In this document: piece after piece, positions 24,801 through 34,700 of the stretch | Layout of the letters: each line of letters begins with the position of its first letter | Numbering within the stretch: the stretch's first letter is position 1 | NCBI GenBank assembly: GCA_030656615.1 | Contig: JAUSOY010000086.1 | Location: forward strand, 1-62,748 | Direction of reading: 5' to 3' | DNA from: Bacteroidales bacterium | GTDB taxonomy: Bacteria; Bacteroidota; Bacteroidia; Bacteroidales; TTA-H9 | DNA length: 62,748 nt | Program-made: the position numbers and the translations under genes | Notes under the pieces: generated by a model | Seen by the model: the letters and a program-made list of their open reading frames with translations, nothing else | The model's database searches: none | Told to the model about the DNA's origin: nothing

Positions 24801-27773
24801 CCCGGAACTAACATGAGTGCATTAAATACCGACAGATATTGGAACTCCTCCATTACTTCCGGAGCAGCTAACTTTACCAGTACAACCGTTCGGCTCACCG
24901 AAGCCAGCATGACGGCAGATAATGGAATAGGACAATCGGCTGCACTATCAAGTGCTTATAATCTTATTAGTACAGCTACTCCTACAACCACGATTACGTC
25001 AACTGTCTTAACAAGTCTTGATTATTTTGTCATTGGCACAAAGGACGTTCCAATGACTTATACATCCAGCGCTGTGACTCAGGCCAGCACCTCAACAGTG
25101 CTTCAAAGTTCTATCAATCAATCGCTTTTAAGGATTCAAATTGTAACTACTGGCAATTCCAGCCCAGTGAATATTACCAAATTTACAGTGAGTGGTAACG
25201 GGACTACCGCAGCGGGAGATATCAGCAATGCAAGAATCTGGTCTACCGGTGCTTCCACCACCTTTGCCACTACAACACAATTTGGTTCAACGATTGCTTC
25301 GCCCTCCCTCAGCAGCTTCGACATTACTGGTACTCAGGCAATGTTATCAGGAAATAATTATTTCTGGCTGACCTTTGATATCCCTTTAAACGCCACACTT
25401 GCAGACGTTGTGGATGGTGAATGTACTTTACTAACTGTTGGAGGAGCCGATTATACACCTACTGGCAACCCTCCTGCCGGAACACGCACCATCACCATGA
25501 ATGCCCCAACCGCATTTACAGCCACGGCGGTAAGTACATCACAAATTAACCTAGCTTGGACATTAAACTCTGTTGGACAAAATGTCATGGTTGCGGTCAA
25601 CGGTAGTAATACTTTCGGAACTCCTGCTAATGGCACTGCCTATGCAGCCACCGAAAACCTACCTACTGCTGGTACAGTCATTTATAATGGTCCGGCATCC
25701 GGATTCAACCATACCCTTTTAACTTCCAGTACTCCATATTTTTACAAAGCCTGGTCAGTCGATGCAAATAATTACTATTCAAGTACAGGACCTACAGCCA
25801 ATGCCACGACTCTTTGTGATGCAATATCCAGCCTACCATGGACAGAAGGTTTTGAGGGAATGTCAACTGTAGGCTCAAAAATTCTTCCCAGTTGCTGGTC
25901 ATATGAAAATGTTGTTGGCACAAACGGACCTTTCTCTGCCTCAGTCGCAGGATCTTATTTTGGCCCTAACAGTGGAACAAAATTTATCTATACTTATTAT
26001 AGTGCAACCACCTGGGTATATACTCCACCAATGCAATTAACAGCAGGCACAATCTACAATTTTTCGTTCTGGATGATGAATAAAGTTGTAACAAATCCGG
26101 TTGATTTTCTCATGGATGTAGCCTATGGTTCTACCAATAGTAATTCCGGTATGAACAATATCCTGGCAACCGGCGTCGTTTGTAACAATTCCGCATATAC
26201 ACAATTCTCCTATTCTTTTATTCCTTCAAGTACGGGAGTTTACTTTTTTGGAATTAAAACAACATCAACTACCAGCACCCCATGGTACATCAGTTTTGAT
26301 GACTTTAGTCTTGAGGAAATTCCAGCAGCAGCCAACACCACCTGGGCAGGAACCACCAGCAATAACTGGACAACCTCATCCAACTGGAATAATGGAATAC
26401 CAGGCTCAGGAACTAACGTCACCATCCCCTCCGGCCTTACCAATTATCCAACCATCGCATCTGCTGTGGCTTGTAACAACCTCACGCTGGAAAATGGCGC
26501 TACCCTGCTGGGTAATAACTTCCTGACCGTGAATGGTACCACCACACTCAATCGCGATATCACTGGAAACGCATTCCACCTGATGTCCATTCCCGTTACA
26601 TCCTCCACCGTTGGTGCCCCATTCCTTACCGGTTTGCATGATAATATCTGGATAAGAAGTTATGCTGAAGCCACCGGCAACTGGACCAACATGCTTAATA
26701 CGGAAGCGCTGACCGTTGGTCAGGGTTATTCCATATGGATGGATATTGCTTCTGCTACCGCCACTTTCACCGGAACACTGAACAATGGAAACGTTTCTCC
26801 TACAGTTACCAACAGCGGAACTACAGGCAATATCAATTACGACGGTTGGAACCTCGTTGGAAACCCCTATCCATCAGCAATTAAATGGAATATCGGTACA
26901 TGGACAAAAACCAATATCGATGCTTCGGTTGCGGCCTGGAGCGCTTCTGCCGGTAACTATGTTTACTGGAATGGAACAAGCGGAAGTCTTACCGATGGTA
27001 TAATTCCAGTAGCTCAGGGATTCTTTGTTAAAGCCACTGGTTCTCCTGCTCTTACCATACCCAACGATTCAAGGGTACACAGCAATGTGGGCTATTATAA
27101 AAACACACCGGCTGACCTCATCAGCCTGAAAGCAAGCTCCACCATGAATACCTTTACCGATGAAACTTTTGTGAACTTCAATGCGCTGGCTACCGACGCA
27201 TACGACCATCAGTTTGATGCAATCAAATTGTACGGCGATGCAAACGCTCCTCAGCTTTTCACAAAACTCAACGGTGCGGAATTTGCAATTAATGTATTGC
27301 CTTCAAGCAACCAAAATCAGAGTATTCCGGTTGGATTTAAAGCGGGTGTCGATGGAGTCTATACTCTACATGCTTCATACATCGAATCGCTCAATTCCGG
27401 AATGTCGGTTTACCTGGATGATATCATGCTGGGAAGTCGTCAGAATTTACGAAACAATCCGGTGTATTCCTTCCATGCCAATGCTACGGATGATGCCATG
27501 CGCTTCAAACTAAGCTTTGCTACGGTGGGCATTGTAGATGCTTCTCTGACTCAAATCAGTGTATGGTCGGCAGAAAGAAGTTTGTATATCACCAATGTAA
27601 CAGGATTACAGGGCGACGTGCAGATAATTAATACAGCCGGACAATTGGTTTACGCAGGAAAACTCATGGGGCAATCGACTCAGGTTTATACGCTGAATCT
27701 GGCATCGGCTACCTATATGGTGCGCATCATTACCAAGGAAGGTGTGGCTGTACGGAAAGTCTTTGTTAAATAA
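21894..27773 (+). CDS. Very large T9SS-exported multidomain protein, module 2
   Basis: 1959 residues. Signal peptide 1-20 (YAGFSQ); choice-of-anchor-J-like jelly roll (about 21-190); fibronectin III (195-300); GNWGDITTWSSG...beta-helix-like repeats rich in Thr/Ser/Gly (300-1030); a region resembling BNR-associated N-terminal domains (about 1050-1205); another fibronectin III (1205-1310); a second anchor-J-like domain (1315-1480); the conserved cassette shared with module 1 (IWIRSYAEA, TATFTGTL, GWNLVGNPYPS, GIIPVAQGFFVKA, LGSRQNLRN); and a T9SS sorting domain (last 75 residues, VQIINTAGQLVYAG...YMVRII). Presumably an adhesin or cell-surface protein. No catalytic motif seen. Divergent from AraC paralogue 1. 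Confidence 0.88.
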   Translation: MKKFLLITICLLYGYAGFSQTIFTESFESVWTLPPTLTPVWSGTTTPADNIWHKSSYTTGWTSTSGSYTPAGANSTSASARWHTYDALSGSSGDLISPTIDLSTYTAGSVALNFYHINTSGTDVLNVFVSNDNGSTWSTALAPSPIGISATWTLKTITLPGNSATTKIKFTATGDYGTTDIGIDEIKVFIPVTPNAPPTSFSTASITQTGMTIGWSDNSTNETGFRVYRSTDNVNFTQVGTDIISTSVATTGTTYSQVQTALIPGTPYYYRITAYTDLETIPLTGNATTLSAGNITSIASGNWGDITTWSSGAVPTATDNVIIADGHTVNINVTTPTCLNLTVGQGTSGILTFTNATASTFTVNGSITVAAGGNFNAGSTATIVHIVYIGGNSATSPYASNLTVAGTFDMWLTSTTGRATLTFFGTQNSTISGSGAIDFNNTNILNKGTTTATSTVTPPILDLQSAFTVQGANTLGFLATHTAGTLKISGTFTQTNPLYTSVSYSIPATAGIWLNNANFTISGLAGSPTVTGLFKVSSGTYNIGTVSGNSLGSGTGSVYIIEGGAINVAGRFNLTSTGIYYNQSGGVLSVATIGNTSSATASFGITSSTGTSFIMSGGTIVMVQRATGATLRDWYVVATPTITGGLLQIGNVSTATNYNFSLYGYTPAINIYAGCTAQSIASTPVLYVWGNITINTGSTLNMLTGSLYFMGTTLLNNGAITASSSTGRFDFSYDVTPVAQIYTGTGVWGTSSTQYPGSVGVGNPSGVTLNAPIIAYRANLFTGQFINSNQLTFGSGGATSAFIQRGGSTGNPAGSFDVAPNFNVGTGELGIIYSNATGLTTTGFEIPASRQLKNVTISSADGVTLAGGPLTLSSTGTLTLTSGIFNTSTGNPITINNTATSAVSGGSATTFVNGKLIRTLPQPLATGNTYSFPIGKSEYKPFELVNPIVAAGVPVVIEAEVFDANCGGTPGTNMSALNTDRYWNSSITSGAANFTSTTVRLTEASMTADNGIGQSAALSSAYNLISTATPTTTITSTVLTSLDYFVIGTKDVPMTYTSSAVTQASTSTVLQSSINQSLLRIQIVTTGNSSPVNITKFTVSGNGTTAAGDISNARIWSTGASTTFATTTQFGSTIASPSLSSFDITGTQAMLSGNNYFWLTFDIPLNATLADVVDGECTLLTVGGADYTPTGNPPAGTRTITMNAPTAFTATAVSTSQINLAWTLNSVGQNVMVAVNGSNTFGTPANGTAYAATENLPTAGTVIYNGPASGFNHTLLTSSTPYFYKAWSVDANNYYSSTGPTANATTLCDAISSLPWTEGFEGMSTVGSKILPSCWSYENVVGTNGPFSASVAGSYFGPNSGTKFIYTYYSATTWVYTPPMQLTAGTIYNFSFWMMNKVVTNPVDFLMDVAYGSTNSNSGMNNILATGVVCNNSAYTQFSYSFIPSSTGVYFFGIKTTSTTSTPWYISFDDFSLEEIPAAANTTWAGTTSNNWTTSSNWNNGIPGSGTNVTIPSGLTNYPTIASAVACNNLTLENGATLLGNNFLTVNGTTTLNRDITGNAFHLMSIPVTSSTVGAPFLTGLHDNIWIRSYAEATGNWTNMLNTEALTVGQGYSIWMDIASATATFTGTLNNGNVSPTVTNSGTTGNINYDGWNLVGNPYPSAIKWNIGTWTKTNIDASVAAWSASAGNYVYWNGTSGSLTDGIIPVAQGFFVKATGSPALTIPNDSRVHSNVGYYKNTPADLISLKASSTMNTFTDETFVNFNALATDAYDHQFDAIKLYGDANAPQLFTKLNGAEFAINVLPSSNQNQSIPVGFKAGVDGVYTLHASYIESLNSGMSVYLDDIMLGSRQNLRNNPVYSFHANATDDAMRFKLSFATVGIVDASLTQISVWSAERSLYITNVTGLQGDVQIINTAGQLVYAGKLMGQSTQVYTLNLASATYMVRIITKEGVAVRKVFVK

Positions 27774-27800
27774 ATGCAAAACAATTAAAACATCAACGAT

Positions 27801-28034
27801 ATGAAAAAGCTATTATTAATAACAGCCATTCTGATTTTTCCTTTGGCCATGGCCTTTGCACAACCCAATCCCGGACAAAATGCCGGTGGTACTCCAGCGG
27901 GTGGTACAGGTGGTGGAGCACCCATTGGCGGTGGTGCTGCCCCGGTAGGCAGCGGAATTGCTCTACTGCTGGCCCTGGGTGCCGGATATGGCGCCAAGAA
28001 AATTTACGACGTCCGCAAAAAGCTGGCCGAGTAA
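27801..28034 (+). CDS. Small Gly/Pro-rich protein with C-terminal sorting-like tail, module 2
   Basis: 77 residues, with a signal peptide (1-21, MAFAQ), a short PNPGQNAGGTPAGGTGGG spacer, APIGGGAAPVGSG, a hydrophobic helix IALLLALGAGYG and the basic end KKIYDVRKK. It is about 85% identical to the module 1 copy at both DNA and protein level, so the pair arose by recent duplication. It begins 27 bp after the T9SS gene and is followed by a terminator, which makes a two-gene transcription unit with 21894. Function unknown. Confidence 0.8.
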   Translation: MKKLLLITAILIFPLAMAFAQPNPGQNAGGTPAGGTGGGAPIGGGAAPVGSGIALLLALGAGYGAKKIYDVRKKLAE

Positions 28035-28051
28035 CAGGTTAGGTGGGTAAT

Positions 28052-28085
28052 AAAACCCGTCAGTGTACGCTGGCGGGTTTTTCTT
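28052..28085 (+). terminator. Rho-independent terminator of module 2
   Basis: AAAACCCGTCAG pairs with CTGGCGGGTTTT around TGTACG with one G-U pair, followed by T-rich sequence. Confidence 0.85.
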
Positions 28086-28382
28086 CTGTTCCTAAGAATT
28101 AAAATACACTTAAAAAAAACAAGAAAAACTGATGAGGTTTAATCCATTTTTTATTATTTGGGATGGGGAATTTTATAAATACATTCTTGTACGATGTATT
28201 AGATATGACTTTGTGTTTTTAAACAAATAAGGCATATCGAACGATATAAAAATGCAAGAAAGCTATACGATAGCCTTTAAACCAATATCGAATTCTTACG
28301 GATTATTTTTAAAAACAAGCAATAATAGATGAGGGTTAGACAGGTATCATTTTATTCAAAAACCAATCAACAATAAAAGCAT
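28086..28382. other. AT-rich intergenic region upstream of module 3
   Basis: Almost 300 bp of AT-rich DNA without reading frame, repeat or clear promoter match. The 24-bp AraC-locus motif is not present. Confidence 0.4.
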
Positions 28383-30842
28383 ATGAAAAAGATTTTACTA
28401 CTTTTATTAATTAGCCTATCGATGATAGGGCTGCAGGGGTGGGGGCAGACATCTACCCAAAATTTTGGAACCGGAACAGGTTCACAGACTTCTCAAACTG
28501 GAGTTACTAATCTATTTCCAAATCCAACTTCAGGTACGACTTGGGCAAGAGCTGGAGCTACCACTGCAGCTTCAATTAATTTAGTAAATACTTCAAACCC
28601 ATTAGGTACAACTGGTTCCCTTATTAGAGCTGTAGCTTCTACTACAACTTCCGTTGCAAAGTTTTCTCCTTGGGTTGGATACACAGGTAGTACAGAGTTT
28701 TATACTTCTTTTAAAGTGTTGTTTGGTGATGCTTCTGCCGGAAGTACTGCAACAAGCGGTAGCTGGACTTTTTATCAAGGTGCAGGAGCAATGTATTCAG
28801 ATGCAAATGATTTCGCAGGTGCACAAGTTTTTGCTTCTGTGAGATTTACCTTTGGTACTTCAGGTGTGATAACCTTAAATAATAGAGCTGGTGGATCTTG
28901 GAGTTCAACAATAACTACTCTAAGTTCAGCAACTGTTTACACCATTGAAATAGTTGGAAACAACAAGACAAGCGGTACTATCAACTATACTTATGGTGGT
29001 GTTTCCCAGTCGGTAGCTGTACAGAAATTTGATTTGTACATCAATGGAACATTGATTGGAGACGACCTTGCTGAAGCTCAATTGCCAGCAAATACCAATG
29101 TTACTTCCGGCACATTTATCGGCATCTCCAGTACAAGTAGCGTTGCTAATATATTTGTTGATAATGTTATAACTTATAATGCCATTCCATCTTCAATAAA
29201 CAATTTCTATTCCAAACCAAGCAGCGATTTAGATAACGTTGCTAATTGGGGAACAAAGACTGACGGGACCGGAGCATCCCCAACAAACTTCACTAGTGAT
29301 AATCAAAGTTTTACAATTAAAAACAACACTACTCCAACAATCAGCACTGATTGGACAGTGAGTGGGACCAATAGTAAAATAGTTATCGGGGATGGTATAA
29401 ATTCTTGTAATTTCACTGCTGCTTATAACGTTAGCACACCAGATTTAGAAATAAATACCAATGGGGTAATAACCCTTAATGCCACCAAATCCCTAACCGT
29501 CTCCGGCACACTTACCAATAATGCTACGGCATCCGGTCTGGTGATAGAATCGGATGCAACGGGAACAGGCTCCTTGATACACAGCACGGCCAGTATTAAT
29601 GCTACCTTTAAACGCTATATGGCCGCCGCCACCTGGACCGATGGTCAAGATGGCTGGCATTTCCTCTCCTCTCCTGTTGCTAACCATGCTATTTCTACGG
29701 CTTTCACAGTCAGTCCTGCCGATGAATATGATTTCTACGCCTGGAGCGAGGTCAATAATACCTGGGTAAACTTTAAATCGGAAACATCTCCTACCTTCAG
29801 TGAGATAAACGGTAATGCTAATTTCACATTAGGAAAAGGCTATATGACCGCATACAAAAACACCGATACGAAAGTCTTTAGCGGCGCTTTGAATGTTGGC
29901 GACGTGAGCTTCTCAAATCTTACCGTAAGCGCAGGAACCAACAACAGCTGGCACCTACTGGGTAATCCTTTCAGCAGTGCCCTCACATGGGACGATACGT
30001 GGACAACCACCAACATCAACGGTGTAGCAAAAATCTGGAACGAAGGATTACAAGGCTATTCTGATATTAGTTCCGGAGGAGTTATCCCTGTCAACAATGG
30101 TTTTCTTGTAAAAGCCAACTCTTCAACCAACAATATTACCATTCCGGCATCCAATCGACTGCATTCTGGTACTGCATTTTATAAGTCTACAGGGTATGAA
30201 GGCATAAAACTAACGGTCTACAATCTTGAAAAAGGCAACGGCCAGGAAACCAAAATTTTCTTTAATAATATGGCTTCCAATTCCTATGATGTAATGTACG
30301 ATTGTGACTTCCTGCCCGGTTATGGTCCGCGTTTCTATTCCGAAATTCCAGGATATAAACTCAGTACGAACACCCTTACTTCGTTAAGCAGTTCTACAGA
30401 AATTCCCCTCACTTTTGTTGGCAATCAGGGAAACAATTTCCGCATTGATGCCGAAGGAATGGAAAGCCTGATGGCTACGGTTTACCTCAACGATTTAAAG
30501 ACTGGCAATATACATAACCTCAGCGCCAATCCTTCCTACGCCTTCACCTCCACCCCCTCCGATGATCCCAATCGTTTTAAACTGACCTTTGCTTCGGTAG
30601 GTATTGAAAATCCGGAAACTGAAAATCCTTCGGTCTATACCTATGGCAATCAAATTTTTGTAAAGGGTCAGGGAAGGGCTACCATTGAGTTATACAATAT
30701 GAGCGGGCAACGCATCTACGCGGCTCAAACGCAACTCATGGGAATTACGCCCATTCACTTCCATGCCTCTGCAGGATACTACATTGTTCGTGTTATCGGT
30801 GACAGAAATGTACAAACGAGTAAAATATTACTAAACAACTAA
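28383..30842 (+). CDS. Large T9SS-exported protein, module 3
   Basis: 819 residues. Signal peptide (1-21, LQGWGQ); N-terminal jelly-roll-like domain (22-275) paralogous to module 1 (shared TSTQ.FG.GTGS, FPNPTSGTTW, TEFYTSFK, WTFYQG.GAMYSD); NFYSKPSSDLDNVANWG region and short beta repeats (280-405); a diverged form of the C-terminal cassette (SWHLLGNPFSSALTWD, GVIPVNNGFLVKA); T9SS sorting domain at the end (IELYNMSGQRIYAA...YYIVRVI). The first 1.1 kb is visibly more AT-rich than the rest, as in module 1. Role unknown; exported surface protein by inference. Confidence 0.87.
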   Translation: MKKILLLLLISLSMIGLQGWGQTSTQNFGTGTGSQTSQTGVTNLFPNPTSGTTWARAGATTAASINLVNTSNPLGTTGSLIRAVASTTTSVAKFSPWVGYTGSTEFYTSFKVLFGDASAGSTATSGSWTFYQGAGAMYSDANDFAGAQVFASVRFTFGTSGVITLNNRAGGSWSSTITTLSSATVYTIEIVGNNKTSGTINYTYGGVSQSVAVQKFDLYINGTLIGDDLAEAQLPANTNVTSGTFIGISSTSSVANIFVDNVITYNAIPSSINNFYSKPSSDLDNVANWGTKTDGTGASPTNFTSDNQSFTIKNNTTPTISTDWTVSGTNSKIVIGDGINSCNFTAAYNVSTPDLEINTNGVITLNATKSLTVSGTLTNNATASGLVIESDATGTGSLIHSTASINATFKRYMAAATWTDGQDGWHFLSSPVANHAISTAFTVSPADEYDFYAWSEVNNTWVNFKSETSPTFSEINGNANFTLGKGYMTAYKNTDTKVFSGALNVGDVSFSNLTVSAGTNNSWHLLGNPFSSALTWDDTWTTTNINGVAKIWNEGLQGYSDISSGGVIPVNNGFLVKANSSTNNITIPASNRLHSGTAFYKSTGYEGIKLTVYNLEKGNGQETKIFFNNMASNSYDVMYDCDFLPGYGPRFYSEIPGYKLSTNTLTSLSSSTEIPLTFVGNQGNNFRIDAEGMESLMATVYLNDLKTGNIHNLSANPSYAFTSTPSDDPNRFKLTFASVGIENPETENPSVYTYGNQIFVKGQGRATIELYNMSGQRIYAAQTQLMGITPIHFHASAGYYIVRVIGDRNVQTSKILLNN

Positions 30843-30883
30843 TTCTATTTTACCCACATTAATCACTTATAAAAAATAACCCT

Positions 30884-31114
30884 ATGAAAAAGATAAAAAC
30901 CTACCTCATTCTCGCAGCCCTTTGTAGTTCCTCGTTTCTACTGGCACAAGATCCTCCTCCTCCTCCAAGTGGTGGCCACGGACTAGCTACGAATCAAACG
31001 CCTGGTGGCGGAGCAGCCCCCATTGGTGGTGGCATTGCCATACTATTAGCCTTGGGCGCCGGATATGGGGCTAAAAAAGTGTATGACGCGCGGAAGCGCG
31101 CTGAGCTGAACTGA
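30884..31114 (+). CDS. Small Pro/Gly-rich protein with C-terminal sorting-like tail, module 3
   Basis: 76 residues, with a signal peptide (1-21, SFLLAQ), a DPPPPPSGGHGLATNQTPGG spacer, APIGGG, the hydrophobic helix IAILLALGAGYG and the basic end KKVYDARKRAE. The tail matches the two other small proteins although the spacer is different, so the tail, not the spacer, is the conserved part. It begins 41 bp after the module 3 T9SS gene. Function unknown. Confidence 0.8.
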   Translation: MKKIKTYLILAALCSSSFLLAQDPPPPPSGGHGLATNQTPGGGAAPIGGGIAILLALGAGYGAKKVYDARKRAELN

Positions 31115-31116
31115 TG

Positions 31117-31177
31117 GATGCTTCGCTTCGCTCAGAATGACAACAGAGATGCTTCGCTTCGCTCAGCATGACAACAG
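31117..31177. repeat. Two 30-bp direct repeats upstream of a GIY-YIG gene
   Basis: GATGCTTCGCTTCGCTCAGx then ATGACAACAG occurs at 31117-31146 and 31148-31177. Related copies lie on the far side of the GIY-YIG gene. Confidence 0.8.
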
Positions 31178-31237
31178 CCGGGATGCTGAGCATAGCTAAG
31201 AATCTGCTGTTCGTTGATCATCTCTATATCATACAAA

Positions 31238-31549
31238 ATGGCAGCGCGAATAAAAGAGCACAATTACTTTGTGTATATAACCACAAACAAAAACAAGACG
31301 GTATTATATACAGGGGTTACCAATAACATAAAGAACCGTCTGTATTATCATGAATTGGATATTAATACGGAAACAAAGCACTTTACAGGACGATATAATG
31401 TGCACTTTCTGTTGTACTGGGAGCGTTTTCAGTATATACAAGACGCTATTGCACGGGAAAAGGAAATCAAAGGGTGGGTAAGGGCTAAAAAAGTAAGGCT
31501 GATACAGGGCTTTAATCCGGATTGGGTGTTTTTGAATGATACGTTGTGA
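31238..31549 (+). CDS. GIY-YIG nuclease family protein (YhbQ/UPF0213 type)
   Basis: 103 residues, a single GIY-YIG domain: YFVYITTNKNKTVLYTGVTN with the two Tyr-containing strands, Arg in NRLYYHE and the metal-binding Glu in AREKEIKGWVRAKK. The ATG at 31238 is chosen because the upstream in-frame codons read into repeat-derived sequence. It is a different subtype from the GIY-YIG protein at 13800, yet also bracketed by short GATGCTTCGCTTCGCTCAG-type repeats on both sides. Presumed nuclease of unknown target. Confidence 0.9.
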   Translation: MAARIKEHNYFVYITTNKNKTVLYTGVTNNIKNRLYYHELDINTETKHFTGRYNVHFLLYWERFQYIQDAIAREKEIKGWVRAKKVRLIQGFNPDWVFLNDTL

Positions 31550-31552
31550 TGG

Positions 31553-31651
31553 GATGCTTCACTGCGTTCAGCATGACAACAGCCGATCAGCGTGACAACA
31601 GGGATGCTTCGCTTCGCTCAGCATGACAGCAGCCGTTCAGCATGACAACAG
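31553..31651. repeat. Direct repeats downstream of a GIY-YIG gene
   Basis: Two near-complete 30-bp units (31553-31582, 31603-31632) and two partial ones (31586-31601, 31636-31651) of the repeat also found at 31117-31177. Confidence 0.8.
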
Positions 31652-31687
31652 GCTGAATAAAAGAGAGAATATATCATAATTTCGCAG

Positions 31688-31695
31688 TATCTTTG
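31688..31695 (+). promoter_or_regulatory. Promoter -7 element (TATCTTTG) of the subtilisin gene
   Basis: TATCTTTG fits the TAnnTTTG consensus 20 bp before the ATG at 31715. Confidence 0.5.
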
Positions 31696-31714
31696 AGTAT
31701 CAACCGGTCAACAC

Positions 31715-34700
31715 ATGAAAAGGTTAAAGATACATTTTTTAATGATAATGCTTTTTGCCTTTGCATTAAGCCATGCGCAACATTCGCCGCTTAAAACTGA
31801 CACATCCTTCCTCCAAAACTTTTCAAAAAAGGGGTTTAAATCCTGTACTGATCAGAGCAAAATATTACAATCCTCAGGACTTTACCGCAAGCGATTATTA
31901 CCCTCGGGTGTACTGATAGAAACAACTGCTCTGGAAAGTAATGGTCTTCCATTAGTGTATGCAACGGCCAATCTGAACGCCGCCAAAACCATTTCTACGG
32001 ATAAGGTTTGGGCGGGGGGCTCATCTGGACTTTCGCTCAATGGCAACGGTATTACCCTCGGTATTTGGGATGGCGGAAAAGTTCGTACCACGCATCAGGA
32101 ATTTGGGACACGAGCCAACCAAATCGACGGATCCACATCCCTTTCTTCTCATGCAACACATGTTGCAGGAACCATGATGGCCTCAGGTGTGAGCGCACAA
32201 GCCCGCGGAATGGCCGGTTCAGCCCAACTACATGCCTACGACTGGAATTTTGACGTGCCGGAGATGTCGTTGGCAGCGGCCAGCGGTTTATTGATTTCAA
32301 ATCATTCGTACCGGCATTATGGAGGCTGGGGACCATACTGGATAAATGCTACTCTGGGAACCCAATGGTGCTGGTTTGGCGATACCACTTTAAGTGCCAC
32401 GAAAGACTGGAAATTCGGTTATTATCATTCCTCTGCCCGGCAGTTGGACCAGATATCCAACAGCGCACCTTATTATCTGATGGTGATTGCCGCCAGCAAC
32501 GACCGGGGCGAAACCTCTCCCAATGGCAAAGGCTATATCTGGAACGGAAGTGAGTGGGTTTACAGCAGCATCATTCGCCCACCCGATGGCCCCTATGATT
32601 GCATTCCTACTTTCGCCAATGCAAAAAATATTCTTACTGTAGGTTCCGTCAGTGATATTCCGGGTGGATATACTCAGCCCTCCGACGTGATCGTTTCCGG
32701 ATTCAGTTGCTTTGGACCTACCGACGATGGACGCATCAAACCTGACATTGTAGCCAATGGAGTTGATTTATACTCATGCAACAGCACTGCAGATAATGCC
32801 TATTATAACAGCACAGGCACATCCATGGCTACTCCTAATGCCTCCGGCTCCATGGCCCTTATTCAGGAACATTATCATAATATTTATGGACAGTATATGC
32901 CTTCGGCCTTATTAAAATCACTGGTGATACAAACCGCTGATGAAGCCGGACCCGCCAATGGACCTGATTACAGTCACGGCTGGGGATTGATGAACACCGC
33001 CAATGCCATCAACACCATCACCCAAAACGGTATCACTTCCTTAATGATTCATGAAAACTTAGTGCAGGCTCAAACCTATACTTTGGAAGTATATTCGGAT
33101 GGAACGTCTCCCTTAAAAACTACCGTCAGCTGGAATGATCCGGCTGCTCAGGAACCAGCTTACATCAACGACCCGACGACATTAATGCTGATGAATGATT
33201 TGGATGTAAGAATCAGCAAGCAAAGCTCCCAATGGCTGCCATGGGTGCTTAATCCGGCCAGTCCGGCTGCTGCTGCAACAACAGGCGATAATTTCCGGGA
33301 TAATGTGGAACAATGCCTGATTCAGAATCCGACAGCAGGAATTTACACCATTACCATCGCTCATAAAGGCACGCTGGTGGAAGGTTCACAAGATTTCGCA
33401 CTGATAATCAACGGTATTCAGAATCTTGCGCCATTAAACTTTTTAGCACTTCCTGTTAGTGCTTCGCAAATAAATCTCAGCTGGTCGTTAAACAACGCCA
33501 AACCTGTTCTTTTAGCCTATTCTGAAAACGGCGTATTTGGAAATCCTCTGGCCGGAACAAACTATTCGGTGGGGAATTCAATTCCCGGTGGTGGTATTGT
33601 TTTATATACCGGCAGTAATACGAGTTATCAGCACACAGGATTATCAGCTGCATCCATGCATTATTATAAAATCTGGTCACAGATAAATTCAGTTCCCGAA
33701 TACTCCACCGGAATCAGGGCGCAGGCCCAAACCGATTGCGCCGCTTTGCCCCTGCCTTATGAAGAAAGCTTTGCATCTACCTTTCTTCCTTCGTGTTTTC
33801 AGATAGAACGTATAGGAAATACCGAGGGATGGACTGTCAAAAACTCCAGTCTGGCCGGTGGCAGTGCTTATGAACTCTATCATTCCTGGGAAGATTTGTA
33901 TGGAACTTTGGGCGGTAGCGGCGCTCCGTCTGCAACCAGCCGGATTATATTACCGGCCATTAATACACAGGGAATATCACAACTCAGCCTGCGCTTCCGG
34001 CAACGATATAAGGATGCTTCAGGTTGGAACGGAAATGGTACGGTCACTTTAAAAATTCAAAGTAGTAGCAACGGCACAACATGGACTGATGAATCCTGGT
34101 CATATACGTCGGGTAGCGGTGATATCGCCGCCGGATGGAAAACCTTATCCATTACAAATCATCTGAATGTGCCCAAAACTTACATCGCGTTTACCATTAC
34201 CGGCGATTTGTATGATTTCTGGTACTGGGCCGTTGATAATCTTAGCGTATATGAAGGTCCGGCGGCACTTTGGACTGGACTTACAAGCTCTGCATGGGAA
34301 ACCCCTACCAATTGGAGTGGATCAGAACTTCCGACAAATACATCGCTGGTACTCATTCCGGATGGATGTGCCAATTATCCTCAAATAAACGCCGCACCCG
34401 CAAGTCCTTTGATTTGTTCGTCCCTGGAAGTGGAGGCTTCGGCCAGTTTGACCATTAACGAAGGAAAAGCACTAACCGTGAGCGGAGCCCTTATCAATCG
34501 TGGAACGTCTGCAAATATTATGATAAAAAACCGTGCAAGTCTTATCCATAGCGGAGCAGTGACAGCAACGGTAGAAAGTATGGTTAGCGGAGGTACGGCA
34601 TATCATTATATCTGTTCGCCGGTATTAAATCCGACCGCCATCAGTGCCTTCCCGCCCTGGGCGTTTATGCGGAAATATGATGAATCACAAGCCGAAAATC

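Noticed and set aside
31117-31651. CRISPR array
   Set aside because: The 30-bp units are irregular in spacing, have no regular spacers and no cas gene is near.
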